The notes beneath the pieces were generated by a model. It ran no database searches. It was given only the letters and a program-made list of their open reading frames with translations, and had not been told where the DNA came from. A program made the translations under genes and the position numbers. DNA of 64,000 bases from Patiria pectinifera (taxonomy: Eukaryota > Echinodermata > Asteroidea > Valvatida > Asterinidae): the NCBI GenBank assembly GCA_029964075.1, contig CM057149.1, positions 31,888,900 through 31,952,899 of the forward strand, given 5' to 3'. Positions 20,099 to 35,000 of the stretch are shown here, in pieces. Every line of letters starts with the position of its first letter. Positions within the stretch are counted from its first letter, which is position 1.

Positions 20099-23000
20099 CT
20101 ACTATTTCATTGAAACCAAAATGAAAATAAAATCAGTTAGTTTGTTTGGCAAACGTAGATACAACTAATGTTGTAATCTGAGGATCAGGCGTTCGCGTGT
20201 ACAGAGCTACACTCTAGTATGCGTGCATGTAATTTAAAACGACCCCGCACGCCAGCCAATCGGAGCCGCCTTTAGCTTTATATAAGTTGTTACGTCATTT
20301 AGAACGGAAACTCGGCCGAAGATATTGATTGGTCAACACGATAGAAGGTGCCCACTGAATGGTCAGAATCTGGAGGTCAAGATGCAGTGTTGTTTTGCAT
20401 AATATGCACGCATATCATAGACACTTGTGTGCAAGCGTCTATTTGATAGGCTACCAAAAGTCGTCGGGCAGGAAAGCAAATTTATACAAATTGTTTATAA
20501 GTCAATTATTTCTTTCGCATTATTTCGAAAACCCGAAAGATATTGGAAACAATCGCATTTTCAACTCCAAATTGGAAGAAATTGTTTGGTTTCACGCAGC
20601 CAAATTCATTTTTTTTTTAAATAAACATTTTTGCTCCAGTTACATTCCAAATCGTTGAATACGGGTGTAGGATGTACAGACGTTTTCTTCCACGATATAC
20701 TTACCACACAGATTGGCATTACAAGTGTACTCCTTGGGGCATTTGCTACACGGCTTGCCTTCCACATACGGATTCTTGAAAAGCAAGCTTCCACTGAAAA
20801 CACAAAACGAAAAAAAAAAACATTCCATGGTCAATAAAAGGACATTTTGTGGCATACGCCAACGTATTTCCAGCCGTGTCCATTCAATGTACGGTACGGG
20901 TTGTGTGTATGTCTGTCGCATAATACACACAGCACCAATACACAAATGTAGTTTCTCGCACATCCGCAGAATGCGATGTACTGTGCGACAAAATTCACAA
21001 CTAGAACTCAACAGCTCGATTTTCCGGAGAGTCAACATTTTGACCCCCGAAATTCGTTCTCGCATGGTTCTCACAAGAATAACTCACAAAACGCCCAGTT
21101 TTTAAAGGATGGTTGTGTGAATGTTTATATTATACTCTTAAATGCTCTTTTCAATTAACATCATTTCGTTTAAATCTTGTTTTGTGTAGCCCATTTGGGT
21201 GCATTCTAATAGACTGATCGTAACACGTGGTCAGATTCTTCCTCCCATTATTCTTACAGTGATTTTGCGCGTTTGAAATTATTCACATGAAAATGTCTGC
21301 ACTACGAAATACCGAGCTGTTTTTATTGTTTATGCAATCTTTCTGGTAACAAATCAAACACATTCTCACGTGCATAGAATTTTGAAAGGCCATCAAACTG
21401 TGGAGTGACATATACATTGTGTATACAAAAAAAAAAAACACGATACATTTAGAGAAAAAAATATTTAAAATACTAGCTCCTATTTTGTTTAATTATTACT
21501 TACATACGCTTAAGAAATGATTATGTCACAACACAATGCTGTTTTCTCTACCTCTTTGGTCACCTACATCAAGAGATAGGGACAGTCAATTCGCTCTTTG
21601 CACGCTCCCGCCATAAGCATGCAGAAAAATTATCTGGTAACTTTACACAATAAATATAGCCGGTTCAGTGATTCCTGTGTATACATGGGAATCACTAAAC
21701 CGGCTATTTTTATTCTGTAAAGTTGCCAGATCGAGGCTCTGCATGCTTATGGCGGAGCATGCAGAGAGCGAATTGAAAGGGATGATATGTCAATGTGGAC
21801 CCCAAAGGAGATTAACATGCCAGCAAAGTCTCCGTTGGCTAACTAACCTATTATTCCTTGCTAATCAATATTAATCATTGGAGCACAAGTTTAGGTTGTT
21901 CCAAGCAATATTGATAAGCAAAGAACAAAAGGTAAGTTGGCCAACAGAGATATTGCTGGCATGTTAAAATTAATCTTTCAAATGAGATAGGGAAACAGCA
22001 TTGTGTTGAGAAAAATTAATTCTTTAAGCGTATATTAGTTATTATTGAACCAAATAGGAGCCAGTACTTTTAATTGTTCTCTCTAAATATATCTTTTTTT
22101 TATATATAGGGTCATTCCGTGTCAATTTTACGGGCCATGGCACCTTTGTCACAGATTTTGTTCAAACTTGGTGGAAAGGTTCTGTTATTTGTTCTATAGA
22201 TGATATCGAAAGCAAAAATCCATATTGCTTTCCATTGAGGTGTTACGGTAGCACAAAGTTCAATGAACTTGCCAAAAAAAGGGGAAACTGACTGGCCCAT
22301 AGAATAAATCGCTGAATTTAAGGACCGATATCTTGAGATTGAAATTGATTTGGAAGCTGAATTTGGATACATGGGTACAACTACTGTAGTAGAGCAGGAA
22401 TATAGGGAAATAATACCCATCATGCCTCATACCTTAATTTTACGGGGGTCAAAAATGATCCGTCATGATGCGTCACATGCATTTGTTCAAATTTTGAAGG
22501 CCCCTAATCTTGGAACATTGCATTAACTTTGTTTAATTTCAATGTTAATGTAATCTCTTACTACTATATTGACATTTATGTGAAAGAAAGAGCAATTGTA
22601 GATGTCTTCCCTGATCTGGGTGACCCCCAATATGGCCCCAGCCAGAAATCCGCCTTAAAATTTGCCCAAAACAAGGGGAGAAATCACCATGTGGCTCAGG
22701 TGATATAATTTTCTAGGCCTTTTATTAAGAAAGAGTGCATCTTCAAGATGTATATTATCGAATTCATGTGTATTCATGTGTATCTGACAGTTTCATGAAA
22801 AATCAAAGCTGCAAAAACACCCCCAAATTGGGCGACAATGTGTGTTAGACACACATTGTGCATGTGCAGGCAATTTTGACTGACCCCAATTTATCTCAGA
22901 AGCATAAATGGAACTCTTTTTTTTGGCTTATGTGTATCTCAGTATGCCTCTCTACCTAATGTTAGTTCAAAAACTAGATGAACATCCACACATTATGTCC

Positions 23001-26000
23001 AAATTGTAATGGAGGGGGGGGGCCTTTAATACCCCCTTGTGTTGTGTACTGTTTCATATGGTGTCTCTTACAATTTTCCCTTTTTTTCATAAAAGTTTGA
23101 AACTGTATTTTGACATCCTTTTGTGTGATAAACATAACAGTGATGACAATATTAAACCATTTTCAGTCCAAAAGTCAAACAAATTGTTAATATTTAACAA
23201 TTTTGTTCAACAATTTTACTTCCATGTTTTTCAAAACACCCCTCTAGCTATGTTATCGTATGTCCCTCTCATGAGTCGTAAACAGCTCCTTTTACGAAGA
23301 TTGATGTGTGCGTCGTGCTGCTCACTGCACGATGTGGTGCAGAGCGCAGGTGTGCCAGTGTAGTGTGAATTTCGGACTATGAAATACTGACTCACTGGTA
23401 GTATTGCATATTCCTATGTGAGGATTGTGACCGTTCAACCAATAAAACGGTTAAAGGCACCGGATTTCACAGAAGTCCAAATTCATGTGACACTCCATAA
23501 GTTTTTAAGACCAGCCAGCTGGTCTTTATCAACCGTTTAAGACCGACCGCGTGACGGGCTCTTGACCAATAGGAATGGGTTAACTGTCTCAGGTATTTAC
23601 GAATACTATTTCTACAGAGTTTGTTAAGAGTAATTTCGTGTAAATACTTCATATAAGTGTCCACGCTCAAAAAATCGAATTTTTTAAAACTTTGTGGGAT
23701 GAAAGGACTTAGGGAGCAAGTAACCAAAATAGACTTTTTAAACTTTTATTTTGCCCGTTGCCATGGTTACGGGCCATTATGTGTTTTAGCCATTTTTCGG
23801 CAATTTTGAGGCTGCAAAAATTCATTTTTCGCGTTATTTTCAAAGGTCATCCAGCCAAACTGCAAAGTAATGTCACAAAAGTAACTATATCACGACAAAG
23901 TATCATCCTTACCCTTACAAGAAAAAAATAAAAACACTTCAGAAAAATCTGCTTTATACTATTTTTAGACCCTATAATACAGCATGTTTTTACAACTAGC
24001 AAAACTGCATATTTTACCCCATTTTTATCCCTCCAAAATGGCACTTGCCAGGGCACTCAGAATAATTTCCCTTCGGCTATGGTTAGTTCAGACATTGGTC
24101 TTTTCATATCTGGTGAGAAAATTTTGGGTTATTGTATAGCCTTTGTGCAGCAGCGCTCCAAAAATGGTAAATTTCACAAAAACCTTAAAAAGTGTATTTT
24201 CAGTGTTTTCCTTTGTTTTGACTAATAACTTGTATAATTGGTTTTGTTCATGAATCTAGCACATTTTTACAAACAGAATTAGACTGTGTATCATTTTTAG
24301 ACCATTGGATGAATAGTAGGTCGTGTACTTCCCCCTCCCCACACCTGGCTAGGCCCCGCCCACTCCCCCTGTGCCACTGAATTTTGAACTTGTATGTTGC
24401 ATAACAAAACAAATGTAAATATGCAAGTGAACACTTTAGAAATAACATAGAGTTCCTTTTCACAGCCTCCCCTTCCCCCAACCCTGGGGGCATTGCTTAG
24501 GGTTGCGGGTGGGGTGTGACCACCCACCAATAATTTAGCATTGTCGGTACAATCATTGTCACATGGGCAAAACTCATGTGTTTGCAAGCCGCAATGAATA
24601 ATTTCCATATCAATTGTTCTCTGATTGAAGTGCACCATCATTCCAATGATGTCCAGTCCTCCCCTCCCAGCTAGGCCCCGCCCCTTCCATTGCCACCAAA
24701 TTCAGATTTTGATTTCTGCATGTATTTGCCTAAATTAATATTGTAAATAGATGTCAATTTGCAAGTGAAGCTTTCACAATTTACACCAACAGGCGTACCC
24801 GTCTCACAGCCCAACCCCTGCCATTCCTTTTACTACTCCAGTGCTCATTATGAGCAACTACCCCTCCCCTCCCAAAGAATTGTGCAGAATTTGTATTATT
24901 GTTAAGGTTACATATTGCCTTGCGGAAAGTCCACATATTTCCATACACTATGTAGGTGTCGCTATTTTTTTTTGTCAACGTGGGAGTGGTTTGGAATATC
25001 TGGAAAGCCCGGGGGGGGGGGGGTTGTAATATGGATACATGTACATGGTACATGTATATAATGCTGATTTTTTTTTAATACAATTGCATTTATTTTATTA
25101 TTTTCAATACAGAGAAGTGATATGGTGATTACGGGAGCAAATAACTCATATTTTTATATTAAAATACATGTACTTTAAAACAACCATCACTCTAGTGAAA
25201 ACTCAAAATGGAATCTATATTGATTGATTGAATTTAATGTGTAAATATGGTCAGATCAAGCACATATAAAGTCGAATATAGTACCGTTATGGGTGCTGCT
25301 ATGCCCTCCAAAATTGGAATTTCGTAATCAGCATGACATTTTGAGTCTCTTCCAAACTGTCATCAGCAGTCAACATGGCCACACTTCTGTGGTGCATCCA
25401 TTGTTACATGGCAAGCAATTTAAATGTATTGGTGCTTATATATTACAGGTTTTTTTGTATACAAGCAGGGAATGTTTTGTTAATGTGTTAATTAAAAAAA
25501 CAAACCAACTTCCCCACCGAACCACAAGTGCTTACAGATTGTATCCCTTTCTGGCAAGTATTTGAGTTTTTTTTCTGAAAGGGAGGGGTACAGCACACTG
25601 TGATCCCATGTTGATTTGCATATACTTTGACCAATTTTCCTACAACCGATTTGGCAGGAAAATATTGGTTGACCATTACTCTATAATATGACATTCTTGG
25701 TTCTATTGCTGTTACCACTAGAGGTGTTTTTTATATATTTTTCCAAACTCTTGTCTAGATAACATTTTGGGCATAATTTCTGTATTTCTGTGTAAACATT
25801 CATCCCAGTCAAGCAATTGTATGCATCCATTGTCACTGCCATAGGGACTTATAATTACTGATTTTATTCCAAAAATGTGTGGGTTTTCAACCCGAATTGG
25901 CAAAACTAAAGTAAATATACACAATCGTGGTAACGTTATTTAATGCTCTGCAACTGATTCATGTAATAACTAAAAGAAACGTATACATCAAAACAAACAA

Positions 26001-29000
26001 AATGGTACAGATTGAGAGGTGAAAATTACATGCGCTTCTCGCACCAATGGCGGCCACGCTACATACTGAGCATGTATTGTTGTTAATTATATAGCCATGA
26101 ATTTCGGTCATAGGATAATACTTCCGTGATAGGCTTTGAAAATGGAAGTATTTTTGACTTTAGTTTATGAGCGCCGATGTCTTTACAACGGTTGCCATGG
26201 TAACAATAAGCACACTACAGAAGTGTATTTGGTGCCAAAAAACTTCATGTTGATTAGGCAAATACAAATTTGGAGGACACTCCCTCTAAAAAAATACTTC
26301 AGACCCTAACTACATGTATATAGCCAAGTCAAGTCTGAGTGAAATTCATGCAATCAAATTGATGCTGTGTTCTCTCGGAGCTTTCACTTGAGTGATCGTT
26401 GTTTTAAAGTACATGTATTTCAATATAAACAAACAAATAAGAGTTAGTTGCTCTCTAAATCGACAGATCTTTTCCGTTTTGAAAATAATAAAATAAACGT
26501 CATTTTGTTCACCACACCTTTTACTGTAATTCCAAAGTAGCTTGCAATATAAACAAATGTGTACAGCGTACATGCGTGTGTCCAGATCACCCTTCCCACC
26601 CCCACCCACCCCGCGACATACACACCCCTTCTCCTCCTCACTTTTCGGATATTTCAAGCTGCCCCGTGTTGTAAAAAGCCACCTTACATAATTCAGACTT
26701 TCCCCAAGGCCATATGCATGTAAGTAATCTCAACAAAATTGTTCTTGTTGACTTGTTGGGGATGGCGTGGTTATCTTTGAGCTTTGGGAGTGGGGGAGGC
26801 AGGGGAAGGGGCTAGCTGTGAGACGGCTGTTGGTGTAGATCGTAAAAGGTTCACTTTCAAATTGATATCTAGTATTTACAATTTAATTTAGGCAAATACA
26901 TGCAGAAATCAAAATCTGAATTTGGTGGCAAAGGAAGGGGCGGGGCCTAGCTGGGAGGGGAGGACTGGACATCATTTGAATAATGGATGCACTTCAATCA
27001 GAGGACAATGGATATGGCCATTATTATTCATTGCGGCTTGCAATCACATGAGTTTTGCCCATGTGACAATGATTGTACCGACAATGCTAAGTTACTGGTG
27101 GGTGGTCACACCTCACCCTCAACCCCAAGCAATGCCCCGGGGGTGGGGGAAGGGGAGGCTGTGAAAAGGAACTCTGTTATTTCTAAAGTGTTCACTTGCA
27201 TATTATTTATTTACATTTGTTTTGTTATGCAACATACACATTCAAAATTCGGTGGCGCAGGGGAGTGGGCGGGGCCTAGCCAGGTGTGGGGGAAGTACAA
27301 TACCTTCTATTCATCCAATGGTCTAAAAATGATAAACAGTCTGATTCTGTTTGTGAAAATGTGCTAGATTAATGAACAATACCGATTATACAAGTTTAAT
27401 ACCCAAAACAAAGGAAAACACTGAAAATACACTTTTTAAGGTTTTTGTGAAATTTACCATTTTTGGAGCGCTGCTGCACAAAGGCTATACAATAACCCAA
27501 AATTTTCTCACCAGATATGAAAAGACTCATGTCTAAACTAACCATAGCCGAAGGGAAATTATTCTGAGTGCCCTGGCAAGTGCCATTTTGGAGGGATAAA
27601 AATGGGGTAAAAAATGCAATTTTGCTAGTTGTAAAAACATGCTGTATTATAGGGCCTAAAAATAATATAAAGGAGATTTTTCAGAAGTGTTTTTATTTTT
27701 TTCTTGTAAGGGTAAGGATGATACTTTGTCGTGATATAGTTACTTTTGTGACATTACTTTACAGTTTGGCTTGATAACCTTTGAAAATAACGCAAAAAAT
27801 GAATTTCTGCAGCCTCAAAATTGCCGAAAAATAGCCAAAACACATAATGGCCCGTAACCATGGCAACGGGCAAAATATCGGATTAAAAAGTCTATTTTGG
27901 TTACTTGCTCCCAAAGTCCTTTCATCCCACAAAGTATAAAAAAATTCGATTTTTTGAGCGTGGACACTTATATGAAGTATTTACACGAAATGACTCTTAA
28001 AGCAAAGAGCCACAACAAATAACATATTTGTAACACAAGGGGGTGTATAAAGGCTCCCCCACTACAATTTGGACATAATGTGTGGATGTTCATGTAGTTT
28101 TTGGACCAACATTAGGTAGAGAGACATACTGAGATACACATAAGCCAAAAAAAGAGTTCCATTTATGCTTCTGAGCTGAATTGGGGTCAGTCAAAATTGC
28201 CTGCACATGCACAATGTGTGTCTAAACACACATTGTCGCCCAATTTGGGGGTGTTTTTGCAGCTTTGATTTTTCATGAAACTGTCAGATACACATGATTT
28301 TTTTTCGATAATATACATCTTGAAGATGCACTCTTTCTTAATAAAAAGCCTAGAAAATTATATCACCTGAGCCACATGGTGATTTCTCCCCTTGTTTTGG
28401 GCAAATTTTAAGGCGCATTTCTGGCTGGGGCCATATTGGGAGTCACCCCGATCAGGGAAGACATCTGCAATTGTTATTGTTTCATCTGCAATTGTTTCTT
28501 TCACATAAATGTCAATATCAGTAGTCAGAGATTACATTAAAATTGATATAAAAAAGTTAATGCAATGTTCCAAGATTAGGGGCCTTCAAAATTTGAAAAA
28601 AATGCATGTGACGCATCATGACGGATCATTTTTGACCCCCCGTAAAATTAAGGTGTGAGGCATGATGGGTATTATTTCCCTATATTCCTGCTCTACTACA
28701 GTAGTTGTACCCATGTATCCAAATTCAGCTTCCAAATCAATTTCAATCTCAAGATATCGGTCCTTAAATTCAGCGATTTATTCTTTGGGCCAGTCAGTTT
28801 CCCTTTTTTTGGCAAAGTTCATTAAACTTTGTGCTACCGTAACACCTCAATGGAAAGCAATATGGATTTTTGCTTTCGATATCACCTATACTAATAGAAC
28901 AACTAACAGAACCTTTCCAGCAAGTTTGAACAAAATCTGTGACATATGGTGCCATGGCCTGTTGAATTGACACGGAATGACCCCATACACACTGTGTACT

Positions 29001-32000
29001 GACAGGAAATATACACCCATTAACATCCTCGAGACATCCAGGAAACACTCCACCTAATCAGGGACTAACAAATGCTGATATATGTCCGTAGGGTGCGATT
29101 CGCGGGAAGTACCATTGCAACCCCAATTTGTATTTTCTTAAGCATCTAATTGCAGACATTATCGAATCTTGAATACCTAACTAAATTGACTAACACTCTC
29201 AAGACCACCCAGTGTACTCACCCTGGCCCGTAGAAGCATGTCACGTACAATTCCTTGGATTCATCGTCTGAACATTTCTTCTTAGCACATCCAATGGCTT
29301 GAGTAGTTGCCATTATAACCTGTAGAACATGAAACCCGTTTCCATGGTTAACTGACACTCTTGGGCCAAGTTCGGGCAAGGACCATTAGTCGACTATTGG
29401 TTGATTTATGACGTGCCTTATGCCTGCGCACTAATAGCAACGTGCGAACGTCTCTAGTCAAACGCTGGTCAAAATGTCATCGCAAAACTTCTGGATCCTG
29501 GCTCGCTGCTGTACGTTATGAATGCGCGCGGCTATTGGTTACCAGCGATGCAACCAGCCCCAGTAGGATGGTTCCAAATAGTCGACTAGCGTAGTCAACC
29601 ACCGTCGACTAGACAGAGTTCGGGCTAACTTTAGTCGAACTATGATTAACCAATGGTCAACAATAGTTCTTGCGCGAACTTGCCCGTGGATTACGCCGAG
29701 ACAAACATAGAAAATCGAGCGTTTGTGATATGACTGCTGAATCCAATGGAAAAAGTGCATGGATATGTCTCACCTGGGTGAAGTCTGAACACTCTTTGAA
29801 GGATACCCCGTCGTTGCAAGTTTTAGTAGAATATATCTTTAATTTCAAAAATGTATGTTTTGGTTTACATCTTGACCGGTTTTCTTTTTCTATGTATAGC
29901 AATCCATGCAACATTTTCTGGAAAGAAATGTAATCTACACCGTATAGATTACCTTTCTTTCCAGAAAATGTTCCAATTCTAGTCTAACCCCATCCTGTTA
30001 TTCAACCACATCATATTAGGTTACACATCCTCATCTGTAGTTAGTCAGGTTTCGAGGAAGAGGCCAACATCGAAAGCGAAACGACAAACCATTTTCAAAA
30101 ATATTTACGAGTGAATACCTAGGATCAATGCAGGCTTATAATTGACACCGTTCACATACATCTATATATTCCCTTTAGTGTCGTCACGTTACAAGTCGTT
30201 TGGTCTAGCTTATTCACCAGCGAGTGTTGCTGGCCGAGTATATATATCTGTGATAATTCACTTGATCACGCCCCGACGACAAAGACGAGTCTGCAACGGA
30301 CAGCTCCAGTTGAGATAGTCTTCGGTAGGTGTAGTCTTGGCCTCTAGATTTGGAGTTTATAACGGAACCCAGCCAGTCACTGACAAGCCCGGTGAAGAAG
30401 CCCGGTTAATTTGCATTTTCTCAGCCACGCAATGTACTGTTTTTATGACTTTTTCAGTATACAAGAGAAAAAACTCTCAGCTTTTATCTCATATCCAAAA
30501 CTTAAAAATTCATAGATCACGTTTTTGAGAAAAAAAGGGACAAATGTTTCAGGGTTGCATTTTTTTTGGGTCACCTGTATATAGTAAGCAATCATAGACA
30601 CCGATATTTTGCCATCGGGAGACGAATATATCTTTAATTTCAAAAATGTATGTTTTGGTTTACATCTTGACCGGTTTTCTTTTTCTATGTATAGCCATTC
30701 ATGCAACATTTTCTGGAAAGAAATGTAATCTACACCGTATAGATTACCTTTCTTTCCAGAAAATGTTCCAATTCTAGTCTAACCCCATCCTGTTATTCAA
30801 CCACATTCAAAACATTTAGGAACTCATCTTGGTCATAATATTGACACGGAATTTCCGGTACTTGAAGATTTAAATCTGGATCTATATTGTTATTCATACT
30901 AGAGTCATGAATTGCTTGACTCATTCAAATAATTAAGCATACAACAGACTACTGAATATCACAAAGGTATAGAATAGGAGTAAACATTTGGGATATGCCG
31001 TCTTACACCAGGACACATAGAACAACACAGAAACAACATACATGTATAACAGAGAACAACATTGCATTAAATAGTCCAGAGTTGTAATGACTCGAGTCAA
31101 TGACTCGACTCGAGTCCGACTCGAGTCACATTTTTTGGCGACTCGACTCGACTCGAGTCCCGACGGGTAAATGACTCGACTCGACTCGAGTCACTGCGAG
31201 CAAATGACTCGACTCGACTCGAGTCCCTCATCAGAATGACTCGACTCGACTCGAGGAAGGCTAATAAGACTCGAGTCCCAAAATAAAAGCAAAACTTACT
31301 TGCGAAAAATATTTGCAATGACTTACGCTGCGCCGTTCGCGTTGCCAGTTTTTGTTCACGTCACGTTAATGTTCGCGAATAATGTCGTTTATATACAGCG
31401 GCCGTCTGTTTCCTTCCTCCATAATGAAACAACAAACATACACCGTGTCGCGGACTCCCACCTTGTGGTTCTATAGCATGTAATGCTAAACCCGGAACCA
31501 GACTTAAAACGCATTTCTCAATCCGTGGTTTCATCATTGGTTTCGGGCGATTTTGAAGTTCTTGGTGGAACGCTGGCTAAATTCATGTCCCGATTTCACA
31601 CAAAAAAATGGATACGGACGGGCCCACCTTTAAATAACCAGAAACAGTTTTGTATAATGCAATTAGGTTTTAACGTTGTCAGCGATCAGCGAACAACAAA
31701 ATCTAGACAAAATCTGTGACGTGAGCTAGCAATGGAAACTGTTGGTTGGGTACCATACAGCATACTTTATGTCTTTGGATTTCCGTAATAGACTGGTGCC
31801 TTGTATTATTTCTCTCTTGTGTTTGTTGCTTTTTATTGTAATTTAGTGTTCAAATAAAAAATTATTTGTGACTCGAATTGACTCGAGCTAAATACTTGAC
31901 TCGACTCGACTCGACTCGACCACACTCTGTGACTCGACTCGACTCGACTCGACCTTGTTGACCTAATGACTCGACTCGACTCGAGTCACTTCTTTAAAAT

Positions 32001-35000
32001 GACTCGACTCGACTCGAGTCACAAAAATCAGTGACTCGTTACAACTCTGTTAAATACATTTGTATACAGAAAATCATGAAAACTGTGGTCGATCATGCAG
32101 CTCCCCCAAGACGATATGATTTGAACGGGCCATCTCGGACCTTATACCGGATCGAAGCTGGTACCGACCACGGTATATACGCGAAGTGGACCCGTTCGTC
32201 CTTCTGGATACGTCGCAGGTGATTTTCTCGCAACTCCTTACGCTCAGCTCTCACTTTCGGCGTAACATCATCCGTGATGAAAATGTTGTGTTCCTTGTAC
32301 TTGTTATTCTTGAGATGTTTGGAAGCACTCTTGAGGATGAACTGTCTATCTGAATACCGGTTAAGTCGACAGTGGATGGGTCTTGGTCGTGGTGTTCCGG
32401 GTGTAGCAGGTAGTTGGCCCGTGCGATGTGCATGGTCGATTTCTATGCTGTCGGCACCCTCGAGCTGCATGTGGTTGGCGAGGAACCAACTGACGAAATC
32501 TTCGCTGGACTCCGAGCCAGCTTCGGAACCCTCAGGCATCCCCTGTATGACAATGTTATTGCGACGGCTTCTGTTGTGGATGTCGTCTATTTTGTCCTCG
32601 AGGTTTCGGATGATACGGAGGTTGTATTCTATCTTTTTGTCCAGTTGTTTTTTGGTGTTGTCGTACATGTCATTGACAAGTGTCACCGATGACTTTAAGT
32701 CAGCAATATCTGACTTGTTGGACATGACCTGGGTGTTAACATCATGATATTACAGCTCCAGTGAGGTAAGTCGTTGCTCTACATTAGTAATGGACGCTAA
32801 GATCTTGTCGAGCTTGTCCTCAATTGCCGGTAGGTTACCACTGCACGCCGAACACATACCACTGCCGCCATCTTGTTCGCTGTCGCTCGCACACGGCGAT
32901 GGTGGTCTCGAAGAACTCGGTTTTCGGCGTCTTCGTCCTGTTTTCTTGGCAGGTTGACTGTCAGCCATGGTCAGGGATGTATTGCTGATGGACTGTTGTC
33001 ACCTTGATAGTGGGCAGTGGGCACTTCCGGCCGATTAGATAAATTTTACAATATTTTGAGGGAGAGCAGGATCGTACCACCAAAGCAGGATCGTACCACA
33101 TGGAAGTACATGTTATTTTCACTCTTCTGTGGGCGTGGCCTAAATATTTAAATCAGGGTGTGAATAATTGCATTCTGGACGAAACGAGGAAAATGTATGA
33201 TTTTGCAGGCAAAACACAGAGTCAGCATTGTTAAATAATGATTGTTGTGCATTGTTACTTTCATTTTTAATCATTTTATATAAGTCAACAAAATAAACTG
33301 GTCTTATGTTTTGAAATAGGCACGTATTTCCTGTGGTAAATAACTGTGATACTATACTCTGGGGCCTGTGTAGGCCTACATGTACAGCGTTTATAATGTA
33401 TATGAAAACGTTGATGAAGGGCAAAACCCCAAATTTGATTTACATCACTCCGATGCAAATTCCATCGTTTCAATATTTTTGGTGCAGTGCCAGCAGGGGC
33501 CACGGAACCGGGGGGGGGGGGAGACACTCGGATTTTTCCAGGTCATCAAAAGTGCCCCTCTCGTGGTTATAAATGTAACCCTTCGATATGAACAACAAAA
33601 CTGCCCCTCCAACGCACACGTATAAGCATAATCGCACTGTAGCAAATAAAGCAGTCACTGAGCTGGCCATCAAAAGCAACAGTGCCCCTCTCACGATAAA
33701 AAAAATGGTCTCTCTACATACCTTTAGTCAAATTCATGGGGGGACCCACAGAGGTTACTGGCAGGGGCGGAGGACGTATAATGTGCCGTGTGCCGAAGGA
33801 CCAAGGGCGGATCCAAGAGGATGAGGGGCAATGGGCCCATGCCTCCCCCACAATAACGAACCCAATTGTATTTGAAGTGATAATAAAATACAGTAACGAA
33901 CCCAATTGTATTTTTAGTGATGTAACAAAAAGGCAGCCACTACGTACACCATCTTTTCCTAAAAACAAATTGGTTACAGTGGTCAGAAATTGCCTCAGAT
34001 CTCACCACAGAGCATCTAGAATCCATTTTATTCCGGGGCCTTAAGCGGGCCCTGAACCCAACGTGCCGAAATTTTGTGGACCCACTTATTGGGGGACCAC
34101 ATTTTTCTGCAAAAAAAAATGAGTTTCAGATCGGCCATTGCGGAGGCCGAAGAGCTCTCACTTTCACACCGACTGAAGGTGCCCCATTTTCTGAGCAGTA
34201 GCCCCTTTTTGGTGTTGCCCCCCCCCCGTTTGAAAAGCATTCCGCCGTCCCTGCCTGCTGGTACCGTACATCAGATTCCAACTAGACAAACTTGTTTGTT
34301 TCTGCATTCAATAGGGGACGTTGAACATCATTGGGTTCAACAAATACAAAACAAATGGGATGTCTTCCTTAAAAGTAAAAGTAATAACAGAAGAGGGACA
34401 ATTTCGACGATTGCACGTAAATACACACTTTGGGCGGGACGTCACCACGTTATGGGGAAGATTCTTTTAAAATTTTTATGCAAATTTTAGGAATGAGATA
34501 TGTCGACTTCCTGCTGTCCTCCCAGTTTTCTGTCCCTACAAATACATCCTAGCAACAAGTGTTTGTCCCCATCACTACAGAACAAGAAAGGTGCATTTGA
34601 ACGCACCCGGGAGCAAAGGGAGAAAGTAGGGGCAATGGTACCCAACAAGTCAGTAGAAATTCGACCTGACGAGGAAAACGCTACATGTATTTAGTTAAAT
34701 ATTTCGGAACCGAAGCGAACAGAAAGGAAGAAGGGACGTATTAAAGTGGCAGGTGTATTACATTCGTGTGAGTACACATCGTTTAAAAATACAATATTAT
34801 TAAAACTCAAAATGGCATTTACAAGAATAATGTATGAGGCCAGCACACAAAAGAGGGATTATTGGAGTTGAGGAGAGATCCACAGGTGAACATAATATGG
34901 AGAAGAAATGACCGGCAACGAACAAAAGAGATTTTTTTGGGGCGAGGATAAACGGAATGGGGTGGGGGTTGAGAGAGATATCAGGCTGGGGGACAAAGAG

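Noticed and set aside
31090..32040. CRISPR-like array in the GACTCGACTC blocks
   Set aside because: The units have no unique spacers and are simple palindromic repeats inside a hAT-like element in eukaryotic DNA.
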